Shown here in pieces: positions 36,858 through 45,870 of a stretch of DNA of 64,000 nucleotides. The DNA is from Candidatus Moraniibacteriota bacterium (GTDB lineage Bacteria; Patescibacteriota; Minisyncoccia; Moranbacterales; UBA2206). Below the pieces are notes generated by a model that was given only the letters and a program-made list of their open reading frames with translations, was not told the DNA's origin and searched no databases. The stretch is from positions 28,290-92,289 of the forward strand of contig DPJH01000036.1 in NCBI GenBank assembly GCA_003543115.1, read 5' to 3'. Every line of letters starts with the position of its first letter. The stretch's first letter is position 1. Position numbers and translations under genes: made by a program.

Positions 36858-37808
36858 TTATAGTTTGCTAATAGTAACTTTATCACCCTTTCTGATGATT
36901 TTCAACCCTTCGAATGAAATAGTCTGATTCTTACCTTTAGTACTTTTTATTGCTTTTAAAATTTCTTCAATATGCAAAGCGTGAACATTTTTTTTATCCA
37001 TCTTTTCACTAGCAATAAAATTGATAATTATCCTTTTTTGAATAGCGGGATAAAGGGAAGTTATTTTTTTTATTGACAAAGACTTGTCATTTTCGAGATA
37101 GCTTCGAGCAAAATCATCTAAAAATGAATTATCTTCACTAATAGAAAGCGTTGCATTAAACAATGTTTTTTTAATATTGGGATTATAATTTTTTTCCAAA
37201 TAAGGAATAAGCTGGTTGCGAATTTTATTGCGAAAAAATTTGGATTCCAGATTTGTCTTGTCTGTTCGATAAGTTAAATTTTTTGTTTCAAGATAATGCA
37301 AGACGTCTCTTCTTGAAGCTGCTAGTAAGGGGCGAATAATACATCCATTTTTAAATCTCATAGAGCCAAGCCCGCTTAATCCGGAACCGCGCAGAATTCT
37401 CATGAGAAAAGTTTCAGCCTGATCATCGCGATTGTGGGCAACAGCGACTAAATCAAAATTATTATCTTTTCGGATCTTTTCAAAAAAATCATAACGGATT
37501 TTACGTAGCTTTTCTTCTGTGTTTTTTGAGGTCGTTTTTGGTGGATGCAGAATTTGAATAGGAATATTGTATTTTTCTGAAAGACTGGTAACAAATTTTT
37601 CGTCCATCAAGCTGTCTTTTCCTCGCAAACTATAATTGACGTGGGCAATAATCAATTCCAGGGAATATTTTTTGCTCAGTTGAAAAAAAATATCCAAAAG
37701 ACAGGTTGAGTCTGGACCTCCGGATACACCGATGACAATTTTAGATTTTTTTTGCCAAAGATCGTATTGATGGGAAATGTTTTGAAATTGTTTAATTAGA
37801 TTTTTCAT
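36858..37808 (-). CDS. tilS: tRNA(Ile)-lysidine synthetase TilS
   Basis: 316 residues. PP-loop SGGPDSTCLLDIF (about 29-41), LIIAHVNYSLRG and AHNRDDQAETFLMRILRGSG, all typical of TilS; the C-terminal domain is short. It converts the CAU anticodon of tRNA-Ile2 to lysidine, so AUA is read as Ile. Its target tRNA is coded 2 kb away at 34698. The start overlaps the end of the CMP-kinase-like gene by 17 nt. Confidence 0.93.
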   Translation of the reverse strand: MKNLIKQFQNISHQYDLWQKKSKIVIGVSGGPDSTCLLDIFFQLSKKYSLELIIAHVNYSLRGKDSLMDEKFVTSLSEKYNIPIQILHPPKTTSKNTEEKLRKIRYDFFEKIRKDNNFDLVAVAHNRDDQAETFLMRILRGSGLSGLGSMRFKNGCIIRPLLAASRRDVLHYLETKNLTYRTDKTNLESKFFRNKIRNQLIPYLEKNYNPNIKKTLFNATLSISEDNSFLDDFARSYLENDKSLSIKKITSLYPAIQKRIIINFIASEKMDKKNVHALHIEEILKAIKSTKGKNQTISFEGLKIIRKGDKVTISKL

Positions 37809-38367
37809 TTATAAATGTAATAATTTCTTCAAAAACATCATTAATGTCGAGATTTGTTGTGTCTAAAACAAAATCATAATTTTTTTCATCATCCTGCCTG
37901 ATTCCATAAAGAGAAAAGTATCGTTCGCTATCCTCTTCTCTTCTTTTTAGGATGCTTTTTTCTATGTTTTCAACAGTATTTAAATTGGCATCTTCATTGT
38001 CTCGGTTATTTTTTTCGCTTATATTTTTGAAAATTCGCTCAGCTGCAATTTTTGAATTAACCCGCAGGTAAATCTTTATGGATTGAGGAATGAAATGCCA
38101 CGCAGTCCGGCTTTCTATGACGAAGCTTGCTTGTTTTTGCGGAAGTGAAGCTACAAAGTCATCGATCTTATTGTCGAAGCTGGGATCCGCATCGCATATT
38201 TTTCTAAATTTTGGGAGGGATAATCCTTTTTCTTTAGCCATGTCCCTGTATATTTGTCCCATATAGTAACGTGGGATTTCGAGTTTTTCCGCTATCATAG
38301 CGGCCATAGTGCTCTTTCCTGAGCCTTCTTGTCCATTAAGGGATATGATAAGTTTTTTATGTGGCAT
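37792..38367 (-). CDS. Cytidylate-kinase-like P-loop kinase
   Basis: 191 residues. Walker A NGQEGSGKSTMAAMI at the start, then YYMGQIYRDMAKEKG and VIESRTAWHFIP, the layout of the archaeal-type CMP kinase family, with an Arg-rich lid (ILKRREEDSERYFSLYG). It would make CDP/dCDP from CMP/dCMP. It could also be a related nucleotide kinase. It lies directly upstream of, and overlaps, tilS. Confidence 0.7.
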   Translation of the reverse strand: MPHKKLIISLNGQEGSGKSTMAAMIAEKLEIPRYYMGQIYRDMAKEKGLSLPKFRKICDADPSFDNKIDDFVASLPQKQASFVIESRTAWHFIPQSIKIYLRVNSKIAAERIFKNISEKNNRDNEDANLNTVENIEKSILKRREEDSERYFSLYGIRQDDEKNYDFVLDTTNLDINDVFEEIITFINEKSN

Positions 38368-38425
38368 ATATTTTTTTCAAGTGATTATATTAGTATAATA
38401 CCATTAAATGAATTAATCAATAAGA

Positions 38426-38456
38426 AAAAGCTCTAACAAAAATATTAGAGCTTTTC
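38426..38456 (-). terminator. Terminator after the S1 gene
   Basis: Minus strand: AAAAGCTCTAA and TTAGAGCTTTT with an 8-nt loop, followed by T-rich DNA, 25 nt past the stop. Confidence 0.8.
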
Positions 38457-38480
38457 ATTATAGGAATTTCAAGACTCGGA

Positions 38481-39722
38481 TTATTTCTTTTCTTCTTCTG
38501 TCTTAATTTCTTTGGATTCGCTTTTTTTGGCTTTCTTGTCAGCTAAGACGAGTCCCATTCTGTGATCTTTAGCTTCGATAGAAAGAATCTTCCATTCATA
38601 TTCTTGTCCAGGAGCAATTACTTCATCAATGTTTTTTCCTGGAAACATTTCTGACATTTCACTGATGTGCGCTAATCCATGGATATCTCGATCTAGATAA
38701 ACAAAAGCTCCAAATGGATTGATCCTATTGACCACTCCCTTAACCACATCTCCGACGTGATATTTTTCTTCAACTGCGCTCCAAGGATCTTTTTGAAGAG
38801 CTCTGATGGAAAGGGATATTTTGTCATTATCAATCCCAATGATTTTGGCTTGTACCTTATCACCTACTTTGGTAATGTCTCTTGGGTTTTCAATTAATTG
38901 CCATGCAAGTTCAGAAATATGAACAAGTCCCTCTAGCTTATCTTCTTCTGTCGGCTTTTCTTTTTCAGGATTTGGCTGGAAGAACTTAACGAAGGCTCCA
39001 AAGTCGACAACACCGCTTACCTCTCCTTCTACAACATCGCCTACTTTAAGATTGGAAATGGTTTCCTTGTCTTTTTCGCTTTGAGCTGCTTTTTCGCTTA
39101 CAATAAGCTTTTCTGATTCCCTATCAGCATCCAGAATGCGAACTTCAAGTTCTTGGCTAACCAATTTCTTGAGAAGAGTAAGGATCTTATTCTTATCTCC
39201 GTCATCAACGCGAGGATAGTTCTTGCTGGAAAGTTGAGATACTGGCAGGAATCCAGATATTCCATTAACTTCCACAAGAAGCCCTCCTTTATTGGCGCTA
39301 AGAACTTTTGTACTGATTTTTTCTTGAGTATCACGTTTGCTTTCAATATCTTCCCAAGCTTTTTCATAAGATGCTTCACGAACAGAAAGTTCAATGTAAC
39401 CATCTTCATTCTCTAGGTCAATAATTGTAGCTGCGACCCTGTCCCCTTCTTTGAGTTTTCCGGAACCCATACCGTCCTTGATTTCTCTTCCTAAAACTAT
39501 TCCAGTTCCAAAAGGATCGATATCGAGATAGATAGCGTTAGAAGAAACCTCAATAACCATTCCTTCTACTACATCGTTTACCTTAGGGAAACGTAATTCG
39601 CTTGTTTGAAGCAATTCTTCCATTGGAGATAGTTCAGCTTCATTGGTGATTGCAGACTTTTTTGGCTTAGAATCATCTATTTTGTCCACTTCAGTTGCTA
39701 GTTTGTCTAAGATATTAGTCAT
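38481..39722 (-). CDS. rpsA: S1 RNA-binding domain protein (ribosomal protein S1-like)
   Basis: 413 residues with four S1 modules at about 35-105, 125-205, 225-305 and 310-385 (VNDVVEGMVIEV, KISTKVLSANKGGLLVEV, VGDVVEGEVSGVVDFGAFVK, VGDVVKGVVNRINPFGAFVY). The order of degenerate first two and canonical last two modules is that of four-domain S1 proteins. It binds mRNA leaders on the 30S subunit. The C-terminus is charged. The leader upstream holds strong hairpins, compatible with autoregulation. Confidence 0.85.
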   Translation of the reverse strand: MTNILDKLATEVDKIDDSKPKKSAITNEAELSPMEELLQTSELRFPKVNDVVEGMVIEVSSNAIYLDIDPFGTGIVLGREIKDGMGSGKLKEGDRVAATIIDLENEDGYIELSVREASYEKAWEDIESKRDTQEKISTKVLSANKGGLLVEVNGISGFLPVSQLSSKNYPRVDDGDKNKILTLLKKLVSQELEVRILDADRESEKLIVSEKAAQSEKDKETISNLKVGDVVEGEVSGVVDFGAFVKFFQPNPEKEKPTEEDKLEGLVHISELAWQLIENPRDITKVGDKVQAKIIGIDNDKISLSIRALQKDPWSAVEEKYHVGDVVKGVVNRINPFGAFVYLDRDIHGLAHISEMSEMFPGKNIDEVIAPGQEYEWKILSIEAKDHRMGLVLADKKAKKSESKEIKTEEEKK

Positions 39723-39738
39723 TTTGTTAAGTAATTAC

Positions 39739-39774
39739 ATCTCAATTTATCCTTATTATGATATAAATTGAGAT
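39739..39774 (-). promoter_or_regulatory. Hairpin in the S1 leader
   Basis: ATCTCAATTTAT and ATAAATTGAGAT form a perfect 12-bp stem with a 12-nt loop, starting 17 nt before the S1 ATG. A second hairpin (AACATCAA/TTGATGTT, 39782-39816) lies just upstream. The rest of the gap 39820-40000 shows only AT-rich DNA. Confidence 0.5.
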
Positions 39775-40006
39775 TTGCGATAACATCAAATCGCGTTAGT
39801 TATTAAATTGATGTTGGATATTTTTTTAGAATAAAATAAAAAAAATCCTTTTAAATAAGGAAATTACTAAGAATTATCATTAAAGAGATTGGAACTTGAA
39901 TGTTTAAAAACAAAAAAGCATCTCAATATTCAGTTTTCTTAATAATTAACTATAAATTAATCATATATCACATTGGTTGTTTTGGCAAGGTCTAGTCTAT
40001 TTTGCC

Positions 40007-40035
40007 TCGACAGTGCAATTTTGATATGCTAAAAT
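40007..40035 (+). promoter_or_regulatory. Promoter of the metallo-hydrolase gene
   Basis: -35 TCGACA (40007-40012), 17-nt spacer ending in TGC, -10 TAAAAT (40030-40035). It lies downstream of the longest possible ATG at 40002, which argues for the start at 40062. Confidence 0.65.
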
Positions 40036-40061
40036 ATGTTTATAACAATAAAGAATTTATT

Positions 40062-40712
40062 ATGAATATTCAATACTATGGACATTCTTGCTTTAAAATA
40101 ACAACGAAACCCGCAGGAAGAGGCCAAGAAGATATTAATGTTTTTCTTGATCCTTTTGATAAAAAAATCGGTCTTCGCCCGCCTCAAGGGCAAGCCGATT
40201 TAGTGCTTATAAGCCATGATCACTATGATCATAATAATGCAGAAGCTTTAAAAGGAGATCCAACTATTTTAAATATTCCAGGCGAATATTCAATTAAAGG
40301 TCTTAATGTGGTTGGAATGTCTTCAAGTCACAGTGAGGATGCAAAGGAACCCAACACTATTTTCATTATTGAATCAGAAGATATGAGAATTTGTCATTTG
40401 GGAGATCTTGAGTCTGATTTAAGCGAAAAACAGCTTAGCGAGGTAGATGGAATTGATATTCTAATGATTCCGATCGGTGGAAAATACACTATTGATGCAA
40501 AAAAAGCGATTGAAATAATTAAAAAACTTGAGCCGAAAGTAGTTATTCCTATGCATTACAAGATGAACGGCACAACTTTAGACATTGAAGATGAGAAATT
40601 TTTCTGCAATGAGATCGGTAATTGTTCAAATATTAAAACTTCTAAATTAAATATAAAAAAGAAGGACTTAGAAGAGAAAAGAATGGAAGTGTTGGTGATG
40701 ACGATTGAATAA
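40062..40712 (+). CDS. MBL-fold metal-dependent hydrolase (UPF0173-like)
   Basis: 216 residues. Metallo-beta-lactamase fold: YYGHSCFKI, LISHDHYDHNN (H-x-H-x-D-H), IPGEYSIKG, CHLGDLES and IPMHYK. These are typical of UPF0173-type hydrolases with an unknown substrate, often near nucleic acid or sugar metabolism. The start at MNIQYYGHS was chosen because the family begins there and the promoter lies just upstream. The next gene starts 7 nt after its stop. Confidence 0.85.
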   Translation: MNIQYYGHSCFKITTKPAGRGQEDINVFLDPFDKKIGLRPPQGQADLVLISHDHYDHNNAEALKGDPTILNIPGEYSIKGLNVVGMSSSHSEDAKEPNTIFIIESEDMRICHLGDLESDLSEKQLSEVDGIDILMIPIGGKYTIDAKKAIEIIKKLEPKVVIPMHYKMNGTTLDIEDEKFFCNEIGNCSNIKTSKLNIKKKDLEEKRMEVLVMTIE

Positions 40713-40719
40713 AAGATTT

Positions 40720-41094
40720 ATGAATCTAGCTGAAAAAATAGAAAAAATAAAAAAAGAACCAGAACATATCAGATTGCGTTATATTTGGTTTTGTGTTTTT
40801 ATTTCCATGTTTTTTATAATTATGCTTTGGATTTTTTCATTGCAGATTGGAAACACGGAAAAAAGATCTGAAACAAGTGATGTTCTCGATTTGGATTCTT
40901 TGGGAAGCAGAATTGAGCAGGAAAGAGAAACATTGAAAGAGATAAATGAGAATATTAAAAATAGCAGTGACGAAATCATATCTCAAAACAGCGAGAGTAA
41001 AATAGATGAAAATTTTGAAGAAAATCAAACAATAAAAAATACACAAGAATCTATGGTGGAAAAAGATGCGCCTCTTTCTTTCCCTGTTAAATAA
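40720..41094 (+). CDS. Single-pass membrane protein of unknown function
   Basis: 124 residues from the ATG at 40720 (a TTG five codons earlier, overlapping the previous gene, is possible). One membrane segment (about 21-40, FCVFISMFFIIMLWIFSLQI) and a hydrophilic outer part with coiled-coil look (SRIEQERETLKEINENIKNS). It lies between the MBL hydrolase and gyrA. No family recognised. Confidence 0.5.
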   Translation: MNLAEKIEKIKKEPEHIRLRYIWFCVFISMFFIIMLWIFSLQIGNTEKRSETSDVLDLDSLGSRIEQERETLKEINENIKNSSDEIISQNSESKIDENFEENQTIKNTQESMVEKDAPLSFPVK

Positions 41095-41204
41095 GTTTTG
41101 TGTTAATCATAAAATAGAAAATATAATTTATTTAAATAATAAAATTTTTTTATTCACTTTTTGTTGCGTTCGGCATAGTGAATAAAGAAAATTAAAGAAT
41201 TAGA

Positions 41205-43637
41205 ATGGAAATTGGAAACATCAATTCAAGAGAAATAACTAAGGAAATGTCGCAATCTTATCTGGATTATGCTATGAGTGTGATTGTTTCCAGAGCTTTG
41301 CCGGATGTGCGCGATGGATTGAAGCCGGTTCACAGAAGAATACTCTATTCTATGTGGAATACGGGGCTGCGTTCAAACGCAAAATTTAGAAAATCAGCAA
41401 CGGTTGTCGGAGAGGTGCTGGGAAAATATCATCCGCATGGAGATGTGGCGGTATATGACTCAATGGTTCGTATGGCGCAGGATTTTTCTCTTCGTTATCC
41501 CATGGTAAAAGGACAAGGAAACTTTGGATCCATGGACGGTGATTCTCCAGCTGCTTATCGTTATACAGAAGCCAAATTGTCTCAAATGGCAGAAGAGATG
41601 CTTATAGATATTGAAAAAAATACGGTTAATTTTGTACCGAACTTTGATGGTCAACATAATGAACCGATGGTTTTGCCATCCAATCTTCCCCAGCTTCTTT
41701 TGAATGGCAGCATGGGAATTGCTGTTGGTATGGCTACAAATATTCCACCGCACAATCTAGGAGAGCTTATAGATGGCATATCGCATCTGATAGATAATCC
41801 GAATGCGACAATAGAGGATTTGGCGGAATTTGTGAAAGGGCCGGATTTCCCAACCGGAGGAATTATATATAATAAAAAAGATATACTAGAGGCCTACAAG
41901 ACAGGGAGGGGCAAAATATTAACCAGAGCTAAAGCTGATATTTTTGAAACAAAAGCTGGGGCATTCCAAATTATTATAACGGAAATGACCTACGCGACAA
42001 ACAAAGCTGCTATGATTGAAAAAATGGCAGATCTTGTTCATGAAGGAAAAATTGTCGGCATAAGAGATATTAGAGATGAATCTGATAAGGATGGAGTAAG
42101 ATTGGTGATTGATCTAAAGAAAGACGCCTATCCGCAAAAAGTTTTAAATAAGCTATATTCCCTTACTGACCTACAAAAGAATTTCGGAGTTAATATGTTG
42201 GCTTTGGTAGATGGAATCGAACCGACAGTTTTGAATTTAAAAGCTATTTTAGAATATTATATCATTCACAGAAAAACAGTAATAAGAAGAAAAACTCAAT
42301 TTGAATTGGATAAAGCTAGAGACAGGGCACATATCTTAGAAGGATTGAAAAAGGCGCTGGATCATATTGATGAAATTATTGAGACGATTAAAAAATCTCA
42401 AACCAGAGAATTGGCTCATGCAAATTTGATGAAAAAATTCAAATTTTCAGATAGACAGACTACTGCTATCTTGGAAATGAGATTGCAAACCCTTGCCGGC
42501 TTAGAAAGAAAGAAAATTGAAGATGAATTGAAAGAAAAACTAGCTCTTATAAAAGAACTGGAGGCAATATTAAAAAGTGAGAAAAAGATCTTGGATATTG
42601 TAAAAAATGAACTTATTCGTGTAAAGGAAAAATTCGGAGATGAAAGAAGAACAAAGGTTATTAAGTCGGGCGTGGGAGAATTCAAGCAAGAAGACTTGAT
42701 ACCGAATGAGGAAGCTATAATAACTATTACCGAACAAGGTTATATTAAGAGAATGGATCCCAATGTGTATAAAGTTCAAAAAAGAGGTGGAAAAGGCGTG
42801 ATAGGCGCTGTTACAAAAGAAGAGGATGGAATCAAGAAAGTTTTGGCTGTAATGACTCATGATGATCTTCTTTTCTTTACTGATTCAGGAAAAGTTTTTC
42901 AAACAAAGGCTTATGAAATTCCAACATCATCGAGAATTGCCAAGGGTCAATCTATCGTTAATTTCTTACAGCTTTCCCAGGAAGAAACCGTAACCGCTAT
43001 AGTTCCATTTATAAAAGAAGACAATTTTAAATATCTTTTAATGACCACAGAGCTTGGGACTGTTAAGAAAACTCCAATGGAAGATTTTGCAAATGTCAGA
43101 AGAAGCGGTCTTATAGCAATTAATTTGGCCAAGGATGACATGCTTAAATGGGTGGAGGCAACAACCGGTCAGGATGAAATTATTATTACGACCTCTAAAG
43201 GTCAAGCTATTCGCTTTAAGGAAAGTGACGTTCGGCCGATGGGAAGAAGCGCAGCAGGCGTCAGGGGAATTAAATTAAGAAAAGAGGACAGTGTGGTTGG
43301 AATGGACGCGGTATTTAAGAATCAAAAAGGAAATCAATTGATGATTATAACTGAAAATGGGTTTGGAAAGAGATCGGACCTGAAAGCTTATAAGATTCAA
43401 AAAAGAGGAGGATCGGGAATAAAAACCGCAAATGTAACGACTAAGACTGGAAATGTAGTGGGAGCTAATATTGTGAATATGGATGAAATGGAAGAAGATT
43501 TGATTTTAAGTTCTGGTAAAGGTCAGATAATAAGAATTCCACTAAATAGCGTGCCTACCTTGGGTAGAGCTACTCAGGGAGTAAGAGTTATGAAGCCACA
43601 GCCAGGAGATAAGGTGGCAGCTACGACTGTTTTGTAA
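41205..43637 (+). CDS. gyrA: DNA gyrase subunit A
   Basis: 810 residues. Starts with the breakage-reunion domain ([20 protein letters not shown]), catalytic Tyr in AAYRYTEAK (about 120), coiled-coil tower (about 360-480), then the six-bladed C-terminal pinwheel with a GyrA-box QKRGGKGV (about 525), which marks gyrase rather than Topo IV. Gyrase adds negative supercoils. In many bacteria gyrA lies near oriC; here a cluster of parS-like sites lies within 2 kb downstream. Confidence 0.96.
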   Translation: MEIGNINSREITKEMSQSYLDYAMSVIVSRALPDVRDGLKPVHRRILYSMWNTGLRSNAKFRKSATVVGEVLGKYHPHGDVAVYDSMVRMAQDFSLRYPMVKGQGNFGSMDGDSPAAYRYTEAKLSQMAEEMLIDIEKNTVNFVPNFDGQHNEPMVLPSNLPQLLLNGSMGIAVGMATNIPPHNLGELIDGISHLIDNPNATIEDLAEFVKGPDFPTGGIIYNKKDILEAYKTGRGKILTRAKADIFETKAGAFQIIITEMTYATNKAAMIEKMADLVHEGKIVGIRDIRDESDKDGVRLVIDLKKDAYPQKVLNKLYSLTDLQKNFGVNMLALVDGIEPTVLNLKAILEYYIIHRKTVIRRKTQFELDKARDRAHILEGLKKALDHIDEIIETIKKSQTRELAHANLMKKFKFSDRQTTAILEMRLQTLAGLERKKIEDELKEKLALIKELEAILKSEKKILDIVKNELIRVKEKFGDERRTKVIKSGVGEFKQEDLIPNEEAIITITEQGYIKRMDPNVYKVQKRGGKGVIGAVTKEEDGIKKVLAVMTHDDLLFFTDSGKVFQTKAYEIPTSSRIAKGQSIVNFLQLSQEETVTAIVPFIKEDNFKYLLMTTELGTVKKTPMEDFANVRRSGLIAINLAKDDMLKWVEATTGQDEIIITTSKGQAIRFKESDVRPMGRSAAGVRGIKLRKEDSVVGMDAVFKNQKGNQLMIITENGFGKRSDLKAYKIQKRGGSGIKTANVTTKTGNVVGANIVNMDEMEEDLILSSGKGQIIRIPLNSVPTLGRATQGVRVMKPQPGDKVAATTVL

Positions 43638-43650
43638 ACCAAGGAGAAAA

Positions 43651-43680
43651 AAAGACGAGTATGAATACTCGTCTTTTTTG
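43651..43680 (+). terminator. Terminator after gyrA
   Basis: AAAGACGAGTAT and ATACTCGTCTTT with a 2-nt turn, followed by a T-run; 14 nt past the stop. Confidence 0.88.
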
Positions 43681-43962
43681 TTTGCTATTTATGGCTAATA
43701 TAAGCCATAAATTATTAAAATAATTTCTTGCATAAAAAATTCGCCTATAATACAATTTTTAGAATTTAAATGTATCAGACTATGTTAATTAGGCGTTGTT
43801 TTTTAAAAAAATACTCATAGTTAGAAATAGATGAGCTTTTATGGGCATTAAACCGTTTCATTTTATAATCTAGTTTTTTAAGATAGGCAAAAAATTGAGC
43901 TGTAAGCATAATATGTAAAAATACTATATTATGCAATATATAATGCATAATGTCAAATATAA
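43681..43962. other. AT-rich intergenic region beside the parS cluster
   Basis: No gene. It holds a 10-bp hairpin (ATTTATGGCT/AGCCATAAAT, 43687-43712) and, at 43905-43950, A/T-rich direct and inverted words (TATTATGCAATATATAATGCAT). I see no DnaA boxes. Confidence 0.4.
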
Positions 43963-45573
43963 TTAATTTTTTATATCATTACTATAACCTGCTAATGCAA
44001 ATGTTATAAACAATAATATTTCTCCTTGTTGAATATCCCATAAATAATGGTCAAATAACATGATAAAAATTAAGCCCAATAAGACACCTCTACTTATTTT
44101 AGATATATAGTAGATCTTTGTAAATGTTCCACGTGGAACATTATTTATTAAATTACTTTTTTTATTTAATTTATTGTTCCACGTGGAACAATTAACATTA
44201 GTGATTATATTCGATTGCTTTTCTTTACTATTTATTAATCTTGTAAAAAATAGTTTATAAAGTAATGTGATAAATATAATTAATCCTATTATTCCTAACT
44301 CGCTAAATATAAGAAGAAAAACATTATGAACAGGTTGAAATTGCCAATCTAATAAATTGAGATTTGTATAAGATTGCATTTGAGTAACAAATTGACCTGA
44401 TCCTAAGCCAAAAAATGAATTGCTTAAAATTGTTTCACGTGAAACATTTAAATAGATCATTCTTTCATCCAATGATTTAAATAATAAAGAATAAATATTC
44501 GGCTTAGCTATTACAAAAAGAGTGGTTATAATTAAAGAAAATAAAAATAATTTTTTGGTAATAATTGTTCCACGTGGAACAATTAAGCTATATCCAAATG
44601 TAATAAGTTTTGATTTATGCCATTTTTTTAAACTTGGCTGAGGAGGAATGCTTATTTTAAATATGTATAGAGCGGTTATTATTAGCCCTAAGATAGCTGA
44701 TTTCGAGAAAGTAAATAAAAGAGCGATGATTTGAATGGAAAATATTAGTTTCTTATTAGATATTATATATAGAATGTCGCCTGATATTTTATTTAAGATG
44801 ATTTTTTTATTGTTCCACGTGGAACAATAATTCACTTTATTCTTAGATAATTGTTCCACGTGGAACAATTTATAATAAATATAAGTGATGCTTAGTGAAA
44901 ACAGTAAAAATCCTCCAAATATGTTTGGATGTGGAAAAAGTCCGTATGATCGCACAAAAGGTTCTTCATTGAATATTATTTTTGCCACGCCTGGCGTAGT
45001 TGGTGATATTAGACTTTCTTTTAGCCAAAATAATCCAATTGAATGCTGTGTTATAAATTGCCAAATTCCAATAAAAGAATTAGTTATAGCTGAGGCTATA
45101 ATTATTTTGAATGAATTTTTTAAAATTGTTCCACGTGGAACAATTTTTTTGACTATAAATATTGATAATAATGAAAACTCAAGAAGTTTTATAAATCTAA
45201 AAAAAGCAATATCCTTGTTTTCTGACCATAAAATTGATATTAGAGACCATGATAATAAAGCAAATATTAGCATCAGTGTTCCACCTGCCTGCCGGTAGGC
45301 AAGGCGTGGAACAAAAACAAGTTTCTTTATTGACAATTGTAACTTTTTATGATATAATTCAAAAATAACCCAAGCTATAAATGTCATTATGAGGAATATA
45401 TCGCTTAAATAAAGGAAAATTCCAGAATATTCATTGAATCTGTTATTTATAGGATGGAATAAGATAACTTTTCTGATTGAAAATACGAAAGTTGCTAAAA
45501 ATGCATAAAAAAACCAAACATCTGGTTGTGTTTTAAAGTTATTCCAAAAATTTGATATTAATTTGTTTAACAT
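43963..45573 (-). CDS. O-antigen ligase-like protein carrying parS-like sites
   Basis: 536 residues with about twelve hydrophobic segments and the Wzy_C-type loop near residue 400 (QFQPVHNVFLLIFSELGIIG). The frame is uninterrupted. Seven copies of the 16-bp palindrome and one interrupted copy are read through in loops between membrane segments. They give VPRGT, CSTWN, FHVEQ or VSRET, depending on frame, so the protein tolerates them. Codons are strongly AT-rich outside the sites. It may act in surface glycan assembly; it may mainly serve as the host of a centromere-like array. It is expressed away from gyrA (convergent). Confidence 0.7.
   Translation of the reverse strand: MLNKLISNFWNNFKTQPDVWFFYAFLATFVFSIRKVILFHPINNRFNEYSGIFLYLSDIFLIMTFIAWVIFELYHKKLQLSIKKLVFVPRLAYRQAGGTLMLIFALLSWSLISILWSENKDIAFFRFIKLLEFSLLSIFIVKKIVPRGTILKNSFKIIIASAITNSFIGIWQFITQHSIGLFWLKESLISPTTPGVAKIIFNEEPFVRSYGLFPHPNIFGGFLLFSLSITYIYYKLFHVEQLSKNKVNYCSTWNNKKIILNKISGDILYIISNKKLIFSIQIIALLFTFSKSAILGLIITALYIFKISIPPQPSLKKWHKSKLITFGYSLIVPRGTIITKKLFLFSLIITTLFVIAKPNIYSLLFKSLDERMIYLNVSRETILSNSFFGLGSGQFVTQMQSYTNLNLLDWQFQPVHNVFLLIFSELGIIGLIIFITLLYKLFFTRLINSKEKQSNIITNVNCSTWNNKLNKKSNLINNVPRGTFTKIYYISKISRGVLLGLIFIMLFDHYLWDIQQGEILLFITFALAGYSNDIKN
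44125..44140. promoter_or_regulatory. parS-like site 1 (TGTTCCACGTGGAACA)
   Basis: Perfect 16-bp palindrome, extended to 20 by AA/TT. Two symmetric changes from the ParB-binding consensus TGTTTCACGTGAAACA. Read as NVPRGTF. Confidence 0.8.
44175..44190. promoter_or_regulatory. parS-like site 2
   Basis: Same 16-bp palindrome, with ATT/AAT flanks. 50 nt from site 1. Read as CSTWN. Confidence 0.8.
44431..44446. promoter_or_regulatory. parS site 3, canonical (TGTTTCACGTGAAACA)
   Basis: Exact match to the canonical bacterial parS palindrome. Read as NVSRETI. Confidence 0.88.
44566..44581. promoter_or_regulatory. parS-like site 4
   Basis: TGTTCCACGTGGAACA with ATT/ATT surroundings. Read as IVPRGTI. 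Confidence 0.8.
44811..44826. promoter_or_regulatory. parS-like site 5
   Basis: TGTTCCACGTGGAACA. Read as CSTWNN; 25 nt of unrelated DNA separates it from site 6. Confidence 0.8.
44852..44867. promoter_or_regulatory. parS-like site 6
   Basis: TGTTCCACGTGGAACA. Read in the third frame as FHVEQ. Confidence 0.8.
45127..45142. promoter_or_regulatory. parS-like site 7
   Basis: TGTTCCACGTGGAACA with AAAATT/ATTTT flanks. Read as IVPRGTI. Confidence 0.8.
45277..45313. repeat. parS-like site 8 interrupted by a 21-nt palindrome
   Basis: TGTTCCAC (45277-45284) and GTGGAACA (45306-45313) are the two exact halves of the site, split at the centre by 21 nt (45285-45305). The insert core TGCCTGCCGGTAGGCA is an almost perfect palindrome. 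As 21 is a multiple of three, the host frame is kept: VPR, then LAYRQAG, then GT. Confidence 0.8.
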
Positions 45574-45653
45574 TGATTTAATTATACATTAATCAGGAGA
45601 AATGCAATATTGATTGACCGATTAATGTCTAATTGTTATATTGAATAAGTTAT

Positions 45654-45726
45654 GGGCCATTAGCTCACTTGGTAGAGCGCTTCCATGGCATGGAAGAGGC
45701 AATCGGTTCGATTCCGATATGGTCCA
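45654..45726 (+). tRNA. tRNA-Ala (GGC)
   Basis: Acceptor GGGCCAT/ATGGTCC includes the G3-U70 pair that marks Ala. Anticodon loop ATGGCAT, T arm CGGTTCGATTCCG, discriminator A, CCA not encoded. Confidence 0.93.
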
Positions 45727-45744
45727 CGGTATTATTTTGTATAT

Positions 45745-45816
45745 GCCTTCATAGCTCAATGGATAGAGCAAATCCGTCCTAAGGATGAGATGTAGGTTCG
45801 ATTCCTACTGAGGGCA
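45745..45816 (+). tRNA. tRNA-Arg (CCT)
   Basis: Acceptor GCCTTCA/TGAGGGC, anticodon loop GTCCTAA, T arm TAGGTTCGATTCCTA, discriminator A. Lies 18 nt after tRNA-Ala and 54 nt before the CCA-adding enzyme gene. Confidence 0.92.
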
Positions 45817-45870
45817 CGTTTTACAGTCTTAAAGACGCTGACAATTTTTTGTTGAGCGTGTGTCACGCAT

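Noticed and set aside
40002..40061. Longer N-terminus for the MBL-fold hydrolase
   Set aside because: A good promoter lies at 40007-40035, downstream of that ATG, and the family starts at the later Met.
44125..45313. CRISPR-like or generic repeat array
   Set aside because: The units are bare 16-bp palindromes at irregular distances of 25 to 270 nt with unique coding sequence between; spacing and palindromy fit parS, not CRISPR.
43963..45573. Pseudogene created by the palindromes
   Set aside because: The frame is open over 536 codons with normal membrane topology, and the one insertion is a multiple of three.
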